Source: Bacillota bacterium (GTDB lineage Bacteria; Bacillota; Bacilli; Paenibacillales; Paenibacillaceae). From it: 31,488 nt of DNA. The stretch's first letter is position 1. Each line of letters starts with the position of its first letter. The stretch is from positions 1 to 31,488 of the forward strand of contig JAEWJS010000075.1 in the NCBI GenBank assembly GCA_023386495.1, given 5' to 3'. This document shows, piece by piece, positions 17,281 to 25,718 of the stretch. A program made the translations under genes and the position numbers. Below the pieces are notes generated by a model that was not told the DNA's origin, searched no databases, and saw nothing but the letters and a program-made list of their open reading frames with translations.

Positions 17281-18060
17281 ATGGCAACTCGTTTTACGAT
17301 TGACGGCCTGAAGGCGGCCATAGAAGGCAAAGAAATTCTGAAGGGCATCAACATCGACATCAAGGGCGGAGAAATTCACGCGATCATGGGACCGAACGGA
17401 ACAGGCAAGAGTACGCTCGCTTCGGCGATCATGGGGCATCCCAAATATGAAGTAACGGAAGGTACGGCACTGTTGAACGACGAAGACGTGCTCGAGATGG
17501 GCGTGGATGAGCGCGCACGCGCAGGACTGTTCCTCGCCATGCAGTACCCGAGCGAAATTTCGGGCGTCACGAACTCCGACTTCCTGCGCAGCGCGATCAA
17601 TGCGCGCCGCGGCGAAGGCAACGAAATCTCGCTCATCAAGTTCATCCGCCAGATGGAAGGCAAGATGAAGGAGCTCGAGATGAACCCTGAATTCGCGCAT
17701 CGTTATCTGAACGAGGGCTTCTCCGGCGGCGAGAAGAAGCGCAACGAGATTCTGCAGATGATGCTGCTCGATCCGAAGATCGTCATCCTGGACGAGATCG
17801 ACTCCGGTCTTGATATCGACGCGCTGCGGATCGTTGCCGCAGGCGTGAACGCCATGCGCTCCGAGGATCGCGGATTCCTCATTATTACGCACTATCAGCG
17901 CCTGTTGAACTATATCACGCCTGACTACGTACACGTCATGATGCAGGGCCGCATCGTCAAATCCGGTGGTGCTGAACTAGCACAGCGTCTAGAGGCAGAA
18001 GGCTACGATTGGGTCAAGGAAGAGCTGGGCATCGTCGACGAAACCGTCGGCCAGGCTTAA
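17281..18060 (+). CDS. sufC: Fe-S cluster assembly ATPase SufC
   Basis: SufC is the ATPase of the SufBCD scaffold that builds iron-sulfur clusters in the cytoplasm. The 259-residue product shows Walker A GPNGTGKST (37-45), the ABC signature FSGGEKKR (147-154), Walker B VILDEIDSGLD (168-178) and the switch His204 in IITHYQ. The start at 17281 has GGAAGGGG eleven bases upstream; an ATG at 17274 is out of frame. It is the first gene of a five-gene operon, with sufD 22 bases downstream. Confidence 0.97.
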   Translation: MATRFTIDGLKAAIEGKEILKGINIDIKGGEIHAIMGPNGTGKSTLASAIMGHPKYEVTEGTALLNDEDVLEMGVDERARAGLFLAMQYPSEISGVTNSDFLRSAINARRGEGNEISLIKFIRQMEGKMKELEMNPEFAHRYLNEGFSGGEKKRNEILQMMLLDPKIVILDEIDSGLDIDALRIVAAGVNAMRSEDRGFLIITHYQRLLNYITPDYVHVMMQGRIVKSGGAELAQRLEAEGYDWVKEELGIVDETVGQA

Positions 18061-18082
18061 GCGGAAGGAGCGAGAAGGCGAC

Positions 18083-19396
18083 ATGCATACGGAAGTGAAT
18101 GCTCCAATTAACCGCGAGAGCGTCGAAGCGCTGTCGCGCAGCAAGCAGGAGCCGGAATGGCTGACTGCCCTGCGTGCAGGCGCGGCGTCCGCGGCAGAGA
18201 CACTGGAATGGCCGAAGCCCGAGAAGATGCGGATCGACCGCTGGAACCTTCAGGCACTCGGTAACTATACGGCAGCCGATCTGGCTGCGACGACGGAAGG
18301 CTTGCCGGAGGATATCCGCGCGATCGTGCCGGGCAGCGGCGACAACCTGCTCGTGCAGCGCAATTCCGGTGTGGCATACCGCCATCTGGCGAAAGAGCTG
18401 CAAGACAAGGGCGTGATCTTCACCGATCTCGAGACAGCCTGCCGCGAGCACGGCGACCTCGTGAAGAAGCACCTGTTCACGGCGATCGACAAGGACGCAG
18501 ACAAGCTGAACGCGATCCATGCCGCGCTGTGGAACGGCGGCGTCTTCATCTATGTGCCGAAGAACGTCGAAGTGGACATCCCGCTGCAAGCGGTCCTGTT
18601 CCACGATCAGGCGGATGCTTCGCTGGCTCCGCACATTCTGCTCGTTGCCGATCAATTCAGCAGCGTGACGTATGTGGATCACGTCGTGACGAGCGCGAGC
18701 GGCGACGGCGCCTCGACACCGGTCGTGCATCATGCAGGCGTCGAAGTCATCGTGAAGGCTGGCGCTAAGGTACGCTTCGCAACGGTTCACCATATGGCGA
18801 GCAACGTGGTGGAGCTGACGATTCGCCGCGCCGTGATCGACAATGACGGCAGCATGGAGTGGATTATCGGCGATCTGCATGATGGCAACGTCCTCTCCGA
18901 CACGAAGTCGGTCCTGAAGGGGAACGGTTCGACCTCCGACGCGAAGGTCATCGCGGTCGGCACGCGCGCGCAGAACATGAGCTTGACGACGCAGGCCGTA
19001 CACTTCGGCCGCAGCTCGGACAGCAACATGGTCACCCGCGCGGTCATGCGCGAGCAGGCCTCGGCGATCATCAACGGCATTACGAAGATCGAGAAGGGCG
19101 CCACCAAAGCGAACGGCGTTCAGACCGAGCGCGTGCTCATGCTCAGCCCGAAGGCGCGCGGCGACGCGAATCCGATTCTGCTGATCGACGAGGATGACGT
19201 AACGGCAGGGCATGCAGCCAGCGTCGGGCAGGTCAACGCAGAGCAAATCTATTATCTCATGTCGCGGGGCATTACCCGCACGGAAGCGGAGAAGCTTATC
19301 ATTAACGGCTTCCTGGCGCCTGTCGTATCGGATATTCCGATCGAAGCGGTGCGCGAGCAGCTGTCGAAGCTGCTCGAGAGGAAGCTCGGATCATGA
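18083..19396 (+). CDS. sufD: Fe-S cluster assembly protein SufD
   Basis: SufD pairs with SufB in the SufBC2D scaffold. The 437-residue product has the right length. The C-terminal beta-helix core is recognisable from VFIYVPKNVEVDIPLQ, then TRAVMREQASAIINGITKI, GVQTERVLMLSPKARGDANP and the family block EDDVTAGHAASVGQ, ending in a helical tail with YYLMSRGITRTEAEKLIING. A GGAAGGAG site precedes the ATG. The stop codon overlaps the start of sufS by four bases (ATGA), indicating translational coupling. Confidence 0.96.
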   Translation: MHTEVNAPINRESVEALSRSKQEPEWLTALRAGAASAAETLEWPKPEKMRIDRWNLQALGNYTAADLAATTEGLPEDIRAIVPGSGDNLLVQRNSGVAYRHLAKELQDKGVIFTDLETACREHGDLVKKHLFTAIDKDADKLNAIHAALWNGGVFIYVPKNVEVDIPLQAVLFHDQADASLAPHILLVADQFSSVTYVDHVVTSASGDGASTPVVHHAGVEVIVKAGAKVRFATVHHMASNVVELTIRRAVIDNDGSMEWIIGDLHDGNVLSDTKSVLKGNGSTSDAKVIAVGTRAQNMSLTTQAVHFGRSSDSNMVTRAVMREQASAIINGITKIEKGATKANGVQTERVLMLSPKARGDANPILLIDEDDVTAGHAASVGQVNAEQIYYLMSRGITRTEAEKLIINGFLAPVVSDIPIEAVREQLSKLLERKLGS

Positions 19397-20619
19397 ACGC
19401 GCGCGAGCTTCGCAAGCAATTCCCGATTCTAGACCAGACGATTAACGGTCATCCGCTCGTCTATCTGGACAACGCGGCTTCCTCGCAGAGGCCGCTTGCG
19501 GTAATCGACGCGATGAAGCGCTATTACGAGCATGATCATGCGAACGTTCACCGCGGCGTGCACACGCTGGGCTCGCGGGCGACCGATGCATACGAAGGCG
19601 CACGCGCGAAGGTCGCCAAGTTCCTGAACGCGAAGAGCGAGCAGGAGATCGTCTTCACGCGCGGCACGACGACAGCACTGAACCTGGTAGCAGGCTCGTA
19701 CGCCCGTCATATGCTGAAGGAAGGCGACGAGATCGTGCTGACGCCGATGGAGCATCACGCGAACTTGATCCCGTGGCAGCAGGTGGCGAAGGCAACCGGC
19801 GCGGTGCTTAAGTATATCCCGATGCAAGCGGACGGCAGGCTGCTCATGGCGGACGTCGAGGCGACGCTCACCGAGCGGACGAAGATCGTCTCGGTGATGC
19901 ATGTCTCGAACGTGCTCGGCATCATCAATCCTGTGAAGGAGATCGCGGCCGCTGCGCACAAGCGCGGCGCGGTCATGGTCGTGGACGGCGCGCAATCGAC
20001 GCCGCACATGACCATCGACGTACGCGACATGGACTGCGACTTCTTCGCCTTCTCCGGGCATAAGATGTGCGGTCCGACGGGAATCGGGGCACTCTATGCG
20101 AAGAAGGCGCTGCTGGATCGCATGGAGCCGATCGAGTTCGGCGGCGAGATGATCGACCATGTCGATCTCTACGACGCGACGTGGAAGGAAGCGCCATGGC
20201 GATTCGAGGCCGGCACGCCGATTATTGCGGGGGCGGTCGGACTCGCTGCGGCGATCGACTTCCTGACCGATATCGGTCTGGACAACATCGACCGCCATGA
20301 AGCGCATCTCGCGCAATTGGCATACGATAGGCTGTCCGAGCTGGAAGGCGTGACGATCTACGGGCCGCGCGAAGGACGCGTCGGACTGGTCACGTTCAAC
20401 CTCGGCGATGTGCATCCGCATGACGTCGCGACGGTGCTGGACACGGAAGGCGTCGCGGTTCGCGCGGGCCACCACTGCTGCCAGCCGCTGATGCGGAGAC
20501 TCGAGGTATCGGCGACAGCGCGAGCGAGCTTCTATCTGTACAACACGGAGGATGAGGTCGATCGCCTGGTCAGCGCGCTACTAAAGACAAAGGAGTTCTT
20601 CGGTCATGCAATTGGATGA
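19393..20619 (+). CDS. sufS: Cysteine desulfurase SufS
   Basis: SufS is a pyridoxal-phosphate enzyme that takes sulfur from cysteine and passes the persulfide to SufU. The 408-residue product carries the PLP lysine Lys224 in FSGHKMCGPTG and the catalytic cysteine Cys362 in RAGHHCCQP; a second cysteine follows directly, where alanine is common in related enzymes. NAASSQRP and NVHRGVHTL near the N-terminus and VDGAQSTPHM are class-V aminotransferase blocks. It overlaps sufD by four bases and sufU by fourteen, so the genes are tightly coupled. Confidence 0.97.
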   Translation: MNARELRKQFPILDQTINGHPLVYLDNAASSQRPLAVIDAMKRYYEHDHANVHRGVHTLGSRATDAYEGARAKVAKFLNAKSEQEIVFTRGTTTALNLVAGSYARHMLKEGDEIVLTPMEHHANLIPWQQVAKATGAVLKYIPMQADGRLLMADVEATLTERTKIVSVMHVSNVLGIINPVKEIAAAAHKRGAVMVVDGAQSTPHMTIDVRDMDCDFFAFSGHKMCGPTGIGALYAKKALLDRMEPIEFGGEMIDHVDLYDATWKEAPWRFEAGTPIIAGAVGLAAAIDFLTDIGLDNIDRHEAHLAQLAYDRLSELEGVTIYGPREGRVGLVTFNLGDVHPHDVATVLDTEGVAVRAGHHCCQPLMRRLEVSATARASFYLYNTEDEVDRLVSALLKTKEFFGHAIG

Positions 20620-21025
20620 TTTGTATCGTCGAGTGATCATGGACCACTATAAGAATCCTCGGAACCGCGGAACGATGGACGAAGGCTCGGTAACCGTGAA
20701 CCTGAACAATCCGACCTGCGGCGACCGGATTCAGCTGCAGTTGCAGCTAGAGGACGGCATCGTCAAGCAAGCGCGTTATACGGGTGAGGGCTGTTCGATC
20801 AGCATGTCGTCGGCATCCATGATGACAGAAGCCGTGAAGGGCAGAACCGTCCCTGAGGCGCTTGCGCTTGCCGAGAAGTTCTCCTCTCTGATGAAGGGGG
20901 AGCCGGTCGAGTTCGAGGAATTGGAAGATATCGAAGCCCTGTCCGGCGTGAACAAGTTCCCTGCGCGCATCAAGTGCGCGACGCTTGCTTGGAACGCGCT
21001 GAAGAAGGGCGTCGAGTCGGAATAG
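20606..21025 (+). CDS. sufU: Sulfur acceptor/transfer protein SufU
   Basis: SufU is the zinc-dependent sulfur-transfer partner of SufS in Gram-positive bacteria. The 139-residue product has Cys38 and Asp40 in PTCGD, Cys63 in GEGCSIS and Cys124 in RIKCATLAW, the zinc ligands and sulfur-accepting cysteines known in Bacillus SufU. The insertion EKFSSLMKGEPVEFEELEDIE between the second and third motifs distinguishes SufU from the IscU scaffold. It starts inside the end of sufS; AAGGAG lies ten bases upstream of the ATG. Confidence 0.96.
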   Translation: MQLDDLYRRVIMDHYKNPRNRGTMDEGSVTVNLNNPTCGDRIQLQLQLEDGIVKQARYTGEGCSISMSSASMMTEAVKGRTVPEALALAEKFSSLMKGEPVEFEELEDIEALSGVNKFPARIKCATLAWNALKKGVESE

Positions 21026-21061
21026 ATCGATCATTATATAACTACTGAGGGGGTAAGCACG

Positions 21062-22459
21062 ATGGCGAAGCAAATGCCTGAGATGGAAGATTACAAATAT
21101 GGCTTCCGCGATGAGCATAAGGCGATATTCCAATCGGGCAAAGGCCTGACGCCCGAGATCGTCCGCACGATCTCCGAGATGAAGGGCGAGCCGGAATGGA
21201 TGCTCGACTTCCGCTTGAAGTCGCTCGAGCAGTTCAACAAGATGCCGATGCCGCGTTGGGGCGGGAACATGGACGATCTGGACTTCGACGACATCCAATA
21301 TTACGTCAGACCGTCCGAGAAGCAGGGCAAGACTTGGGAGGAAGTGCCGACCGAGATTAAGGAAACGTTCGATAAGCTGGGCATTCCGGAAGCGGAGCAG
21401 AAGTTCCTGGCCGGCGTATCGGCGCAATACGAATCCGAGGTTGTCTATCACAGCATGCAGGAAGATCTCGAGAAGCAAGGCGTTATCTTCACGGATACGG
21501 ATACGGCGCTTCGCGAGCATCCGGAGATTTTCCGCGAGTACTTCGGCACGATCATCCCGCCGAACGATAACAAGTTCGCGGCGCTGAACAGCGCGGTCTG
21601 GTCCGGAGGCAGCTTCATCTACGTGCCGAAGGGCGTGAAATGCGAAGTGCCGCTGCAAGCGTACTTCCGGATCAACTCCGAGAACATGGGCCAGTTCGAG
21701 CGGACGCTCATCATCGCCGACGAAGGCAGCTCCGTACACTATGTCGAAGGCTGCACGGCGCCGATCTACAGCACGAACTCGCTGCATAGCGCGGTCGTTG
21801 AGATTCTGGCGAAGAAGGATGCACGCGTGCGTTACACGACGATTCAGAACTGGGCGCCGAACATCTACAACCTCGTCACGAAGCGCGCTGTCGCCGAAGA
21901 GAACGCGACGATGGAGTGGGTCGACGGCAACATCGGCTCCAAGCTGACGATGAAGTACCCGGCTGTCGTCCTGAAAGGCCGCGGCGCGAAGGGCATGGTG
22001 CTCTCGATCGCCGTCGCAGGCAAGGGGCAGCATCAAGACGCTGGCGCGAAAATGACTCACCTAGCGCCGGACACGTCCTCGACGATCGTCTCCAAGTCGA
22101 TCTCCAAGCATGGCGGCAAGGTGACGTATCGCGGTCTCGCATCGTTCGGACGCAATTCCGACGGCGCCAAGGCCAACATCAAGTGCGATACGCTCATTCT
22201 CGACAACGAGTCGACGTCGGATACGATTCCGTATAACGAGATCATGAACGATAACATCACGCTCGAGCACGAGGCAACCGTCTCCAAGGTATCGGAGGAC
22301 CAGCTCTTCTATCTGATGAGCCGCGGCCTGTCCGAAGCCGAAGCGACGCAGATGATCGTCATGGGCTTCATCGAGCCGTTCACGAAGGAACTGCCGATGG
22401 AATACGCGGTCGAGATGAACCGTCTGATCAAGTTCGAGATGGAAGGCTCGATCGGCTAA
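21062..22459 (+). CDS. sufB: Fe-S cluster assembly protein SufB
   Basis: SufB is the scaffold subunit on which the iron-sulfur cluster is assembled with SufC and SufD. The 465-residue product has Bacillus-type blocks: WMLDFRLKSLEQFNKMPMP near the start, GCTAPIYSTNSLHSAVVEI in the core, and DNESTSDTIPYNEI and YLMSRGLSEAEATQMIVMGF toward the end. GAGGGGGT lies about eight bases before the ATG. It closes the sufCDSUB operon and is followed within 15 bases by a strong terminator. The order sufC-D-S-U-B is the standard one in Bacillales. Confidence 0.97.
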   Translation: MAKQMPEMEDYKYGFRDEHKAIFQSGKGLTPEIVRTISEMKGEPEWMLDFRLKSLEQFNKMPMPRWGGNMDDLDFDDIQYYVRPSEKQGKTWEEVPTEIKETFDKLGIPEAEQKFLAGVSAQYESEVVYHSMQEDLEKQGVIFTDTDTALREHPEIFREYFGTIIPPNDNKFAALNSAVWSGGSFIYVPKGVKCEVPLQAYFRINSENMGQFERTLIIADEGSSVHYVEGCTAPIYSTNSLHSAVVEILAKKDARVRYTTIQNWAPNIYNLVTKRAVAEENATMEWVDGNIGSKLTMKYPAVVLKGRGAKGMVLSIAVAGKGQHQDAGAKMTHLAPDTSSTIVSKSISKHGGKVTYRGLASFGRNSDGAKANIKCDTLILDNESTSDTIPYNEIMNDNITLEHEATVSKVSEDQLFYLMSRGLSEAEATQMIVMGFIEPFTKELPMEYAVEMNRLIKFEMEGSIG

Positions 22460-22470
22460 TTATTGCAATC

Positions 22471-22531
22471 AATACGTGTCTGCTGGGACTTCGCGCGCTG
22501 CGTGCGGAAGTCTCTCGGACACGTATTTTTT
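22471..22531 (+). terminator. Rho-independent terminator of the suf operon
   Basis: A ten-base outer stem (AATACGTGTC with GACACGTATT), an inner GACTTC/GAAGTC stem and a run of six T form a strong terminator. Confidence 0.9.
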
Positions 22532-22552
22532 CTAAGGTAAGGAGGGGTGATA

Positions 22553-23299
22553 TTGCGTTTCTATCAGGCGTTAAGCCAGTATTATGATGTATTGTTCCCG
22601 TCCAATCCGAAGCAAGTGAAGTTCATTGCCGATCGGACGAGACCGGGAGGCAGCGTGCTTGACGTTGCCGCCGGTACGGGAGAGACGGCATTGGCACTGT
22701 GTCAGCAGGGCCTGAACGTGTCTGCATTGGACCTCGATGCGGGAATGGTGGAAGGGATTCGGGCTAAGATCGGGATGCAGGGACGCCTCGGAAGCTTATC
22801 CGCTCAAGTGCTGGATATGCGGGACCTGGCAGTGCTTGCTCCCGCGCGGTTCGATACGGTCATCTGCATCGGCAATTCGATCGTTCATCTGGACGGGATC
22901 GAAGAAGTGCGGCACGTGTTGAAGGCCATGAAGGCAAGACTGCAAGCAGGAGGTTCGCTTATTCTTCAGACGGTCAATTACGATCGGATCCTGTCCGAGG
23001 GGATTCGCGAACTGCCGCTCCTAGAGAAGCCGCTTGCGGAAGGTTGGATTCGATTCTCCAGGCGGTATGAGCCGATCGGCGGTAAAATCCGATTCATCGG
23101 CCTACTGGAGAAGGAAACAGTAGGGCGCAAGGAGCGGTGGGAGAATGCCGTCGAGCTGCTGCCGCTGCAGGCAGCGGAGCTGTCGGATGCGCTGCGCGAA
23201 GCAGGGTTTGATGCTTCTTCTGTTACCCTGTACGGAAGTTTCGCAGGCGAATCCTATCGGCCGGATTCGCCGGCTCTTGTGGTCGAAGCTGTGCAGTAA
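22553..23299 (+). CDS. Class I SAM-dependent methyltransferase
   Basis: A 248-residue protein with the Rossmann-type methyltransferase fold. Motif I is VLDVAAGTGE (35-44), an acidic residue ends strand 2 (SALDLDAGM), and FDTVICIGNSIVHL forms the following strand and loop. The substrate is unknown. The start is a TTG at 22553, seven bases after GGAGG in AAGGAGGGG; the GTG at 22547 overlaps that site and is unlikely. It lies after the suf terminator, so it is probably a separate or read-through unit, with the lipoprotein gene 77 bases downstream. Confidence 0.85.
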   Translation: MRFYQALSQYYDVLFPSNPKQVKFIADRTRPGGSVLDVAAGTGETALALCQQGLNVSALDLDAGMVEGIRAKIGMQGRLGSLSAQVLDMRDLAVLAPARFDTVICIGNSIVHLDGIEEVRHVLKAMKARLQAGGSLILQTVNYDRILSEGIRELPLLEKPLAEGWIRFSRRYEPIGGKIRFIGLLEKETVGRKERWENAVELLPLQAAELSDALREAGFDASSVTLYGSFAGESYRPDSPALVVEAVQ

Positions 23300-23376
23300 G
23301 CACGCGCATATTTTGGCATTCCGAGACTCATCCTATGGGTTGGTTGGACAACCTAGCACAGGAGGAGTATCAGCGA

Positions 23377-24543
23377 ATGATTTGGCTACGGATGAGAAGG
23401 ATCGGACGTACGGCGCTCGTGATCAGCCTGTCGGCAGTATTGATTGCGGGCTGCGGAGGGAATGTCGGGAATAACAACGGCAACGGAAATAACGGTAACG
23501 GAACGAATGGCACGAACGGCGATGGAACGGTACAAGGCAACCGCACGGGAGCCGGTCAAGAGCTGCATCAACAGATGGATCATTCGCGGCATGGTCAACC
23601 GTCTACGAACGAAGCAGGCACCGGACGCTATGGGATGCAAGCTGCCGGCAACGGCGGAACGGCGCCCGGCTCACGCAATCAAGCGGGACAAGCGGTTGTC
23701 CCGCTTGAGAAGATTAATGGCAAGTCCTACGCGGATGCAGAGAAGATGGCTGGGCTAATCGGCTTCCAGACGGTATACTCCGATAATAAGCGGGTGCTCA
23801 TGATCGGCGATCACGACCCGATCTTGACCTTCACGGCAGATTCGGCCGAGGCGAAGAAGGAAGAGGGAACGGTCGCGATGAAGTCGCCTGCCCTCATGAG
23901 GGACGGACGGATTCTCGTGCCTGCAGATGCGCTGCAGCGGCTATTCGGCGGTGAAGCGGTGTTCACCGTCGATGACGGCGAGGTGGCGATTTTCCCGCAA
24001 CCGCAGCAAGAAGATCCGCAGGCGGAAGGCGGAGAGGATTTCGGCGACGATCCGGCGGATCCGGCCGCAGGGGCAGCCGATGCAGCGGCGGCAATGATCG
24101 ATGATCAGCAGTTACTGGCCTTTGGGGAGGATGGGGCCGTCCCGGCCGTGGCGAATGCTTCCGCGCTAATCCGCGATGCGCGGAAGTTCCTGGGCGTACC
24201 GTATAAGTTCGGGGCGGGTCCATACAGTCAGACCAAACGGTTCGACTGCTCCTCGTTCACGCGGTATCTATTCGCGAAGCGCGGCGTGACGCTTCCCCGC
24301 ACGGCCAGAGCCCAGGCGACCAAAGGCGTGTTGGTGCCTCGCAGCAAGCTGCGCGTAGGCGATCTCATGTACTTCTATGTGCCGGGCCGATTCAAGAGCA
24401 ATAAGAAAGTCGGACACGTCGGCATCTACATGGGCAATCGGAAGATGATCCACTCCAGCCCGCTGCCGAAGGACGGCGTGCAGATCACGAACATCGACAA
24501 GGCGTATTGGAAACGTACGTATCTGTACTCGAAGAGAGTCTGA
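23377..24543 (+). CDS. NlpC/P60 cell-wall hydrolase lipoprotein with copper-amine-oxidase-N-like domain
   Basis: A 388-residue exported lipoprotein. Basic residues, a hydrophobic stretch and the lipobox LIAGC end at Cys26, the expected lipidation site. An Asn/Gly/Thr-rich low-complexity region follows (about 28-60). Residues 110-210 resemble the copper amine oxidase N-terminal domain common in Paenibacillus surface proteins (VPLEKINGKSYADAEK, then GRILVPADALQRLFGG). After an acidic Asp/Ala/Pro linker, the NlpC/P60 peptidase domain has Cys291 in RFDCSSFTRYLF, His347 in VGHVGIYMG and His359 in MIHSSP, a complete Cys-His-His set. It should cleave peptide stems of peptidoglycan. The ATG at 23377 has AGGAGGA nine bases upstream; a 14-residue extension to 23335 is not supported. 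Confidence 0.9.
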   Translation: MIWLRMRRIGRTALVISLSAVLIAGCGGNVGNNNGNGNNGNGTNGTNGDGTVQGNRTGAGQELHQQMDHSRHGQPSTNEAGTGRYGMQAAGNGGTAPGSRNQAGQAVVPLEKINGKSYADAEKMAGLIGFQTVYSDNKRVLMIGDHDPILTFTADSAEAKKEEGTVAMKSPALMRDGRILVPADALQRLFGGEAVFTVDDGEVAIFPQPQQEDPQAEGGEDFGDDPADPAAGAADAAAAMIDDQQLLAFGEDGAVPAVANASALIRDARKFLGVPYKFGAGPYSQTKRFDCSSFTRYLFAKRGVTLPRTARAQATKGVLVPRSKLRVGDLMYFYVPGRFKSNKKVGHVGIYMGNRKMIHSSPLPKDGVQITNIDKAYWKRTYLYSKRV

Positions 24544-24553
24544 TCGATAGACA

Positions 24554-24585
24554 AAGCGCTCCACCGCGTCGTGCGGGGAGCGCTT
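24554..24585. terminator. Bidirectional terminator
   Basis: AAGCGCTCC pairs with GGAGCGCTT around an inner CCGC/GCGG stem. CTCTTAT follows on the plus strand. It separates the lipoprotein gene from the convergent HD-GYP gene. Confidence 0.8.
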
Positions 24586-24609
24586 CTCTTATCGGTAGGC
24601 AAGTAACGG

Positions 24610-25647
24610 TTAAACCGCGATCTCGACGATCTCGACATCCGAGTGTCGCGAGAGGTCGATGAAATCTTCGTCGATTCGAACGAGCGGCCGAAAAAAATCG
24701 CTCGGGTTCGTCATGACGATGGTGCCGCTGCTGCCATTGGACAGCGTGGCGCGCTTGCCGATAAAGTTCGGCAGCATCTGGCGGATGAACGTATGCGTGA
24801 TCAATGGATCCAGCTTACTGAAGCTCAGCTCGTACAGTTCCTTCAGAACATGCAGCAAATCCCGCTTCTCCCGATATACGCGGGTAGAGATCATTGCGCT
24901 GTAGGTATCGGCTACCGCAACGATGCGCGCCGCGACGTGGATATGCGGCGAACGGATTCCGTAAGGGTAACCGGAACCGTCCAAGCGTTCGTGGTGCTGG
25001 AGAACCGCCTTGGCCAGCAGCTCATCTTGGAACGATTGCTGGATGATGTCGAAGCCGTGGATCGGGTGCTGCTTAATTTCTTGGAATTCTTCTTCGGACA
25101 ACTGGCCGGGCTTATTGAGGATATCGGATTCGACCCTGCACTTGCCGATATCATGCAGATAGCCTGCCTTGCCGATATGAAGCGCCTCTTCCTCGCTGCG
25201 TCCTGTCCACAAGGCAATATAATAGGACAGCATACCGACCTGAACCGAATGTTGGTACGTGTATTCATCCTTCGTGCCGAGCACGAGCAAGAGCGATACG
25301 ACGTCATGCTCTTCGCGGAAGTTCGAGATGAGCGGGCGGAACGACTCGTTGACGTCCTCGTCGCGCAGCCGGCCTTCTTGAATCGCTTGGCTGAACAACT
25401 GTTCGAATCCGCTTACAGCCGATTGGAACAAAGGGTTCAGCTTGGTCGATGACGGGAAGGAAGGAGCCTGAACGGCTGCGCCGGACGGCTCAGTTATATC
25501 GATATAATCAACTTGATGCTGGAATAGCCTTGAGATATCGTGGTCCTTCAGTATCGTGCCTGCAGATAGGACATGCAGTCCATACGAGTTGAATATATCG
25601 CTGCTAACGATGTCCCCGGCCTTCAATTCCATCACGTGAACGCGCAT
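24610..25647 (-). CDS. HD-GYP domain c-di-GMP phosphodiesterase
   Basis: A 345-residue cytoplasmic protein. The N-terminal 110 residues form a small module of the type common before HD-GYP in Bacillales, beginning MRVHVMELKAGDIVSSDIF. The HD-GYP domain spans about 115-285: His133 (YQHS), HDIGK (165-169), His194 (KQHPIHG) and the diagnostic HHERLDGSGYP (218-228). All metal-binding and GYP residues are present, so hydrolysis of c-di-GMP is expected. A beta-rich tail (about 290-345) follows. The ATG at 25647 has AGGGGGA six bases upstream. It is downstream of the moeB-moaDE cluster on the same strand but probably has its own promoter. Confidence 0.92.
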   Translation of the reverse strand: MRVHVMELKAGDIVSSDIFNSYGLHVLSAGTILKDHDISRLFQHQVDYIDITEPSGAAVQAPSFPSSTKLNPLFQSAVSGFEQLFSQAIQEGRLRDEDVNESFRPLISNFREEHDVVSLLLVLGTKDEYTYQHSVQVGMLSYYIALWTGRSEEEALHIGKAGYLHDIGKCRVESDILNKPGQLSEEEFQEIKQHPIHGFDIIQQSFQDELLAKAVLQHHERLDGSGYPYGIRSPHIHVAARIVAVADTYSAMISTRVYREKRDLLHVLKELYELSFSKLDPLITHTFIRQMLPNFIGKRATLSNGSSGTIVMTNPSDFFRPLVRIDEDFIDLSRHSDVEIVEIAV

Positions 25648-25665
25648 CAAGCATCCCCCTGGAAG

Positions 25666-25694
25666 GTTTTATCATACTGTCATGTTATCAACAA
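25666..25694 (-). promoter_or_regulatory. Candidate promoter of the HD-GYP gene
   Basis: On the minus strand TTGTTG (25694-25689) and TAAAAC (25671-25666) are 17 bases apart, just upstream of the ATG at 25647. It overlaps the tail of the moeB terminator candidate. Confidence 0.4.
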
Positions 25695-25718
25695 AAGCCG
25701 CACTTGGCAATGACGGCT
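25693..25718 (-). terminator. Possible terminator after moeB
   Basis: On the minus strand AGCCG pairs with CGGCT around a 13-base loop and is followed by TTTGTT. The stem is short and overlaps the moeB stop codon. Confidence 0.4.

Noticed and set aside
18014..22060. Long minus-strand frames (410, 348 and 437 codons) opposite sufD, sufS, sufU and sufB
   Set aside because: They mirror conserved suf genes in G+C-rich DNA, are rich in Arg, His and Leu, and show no recognisable domain.
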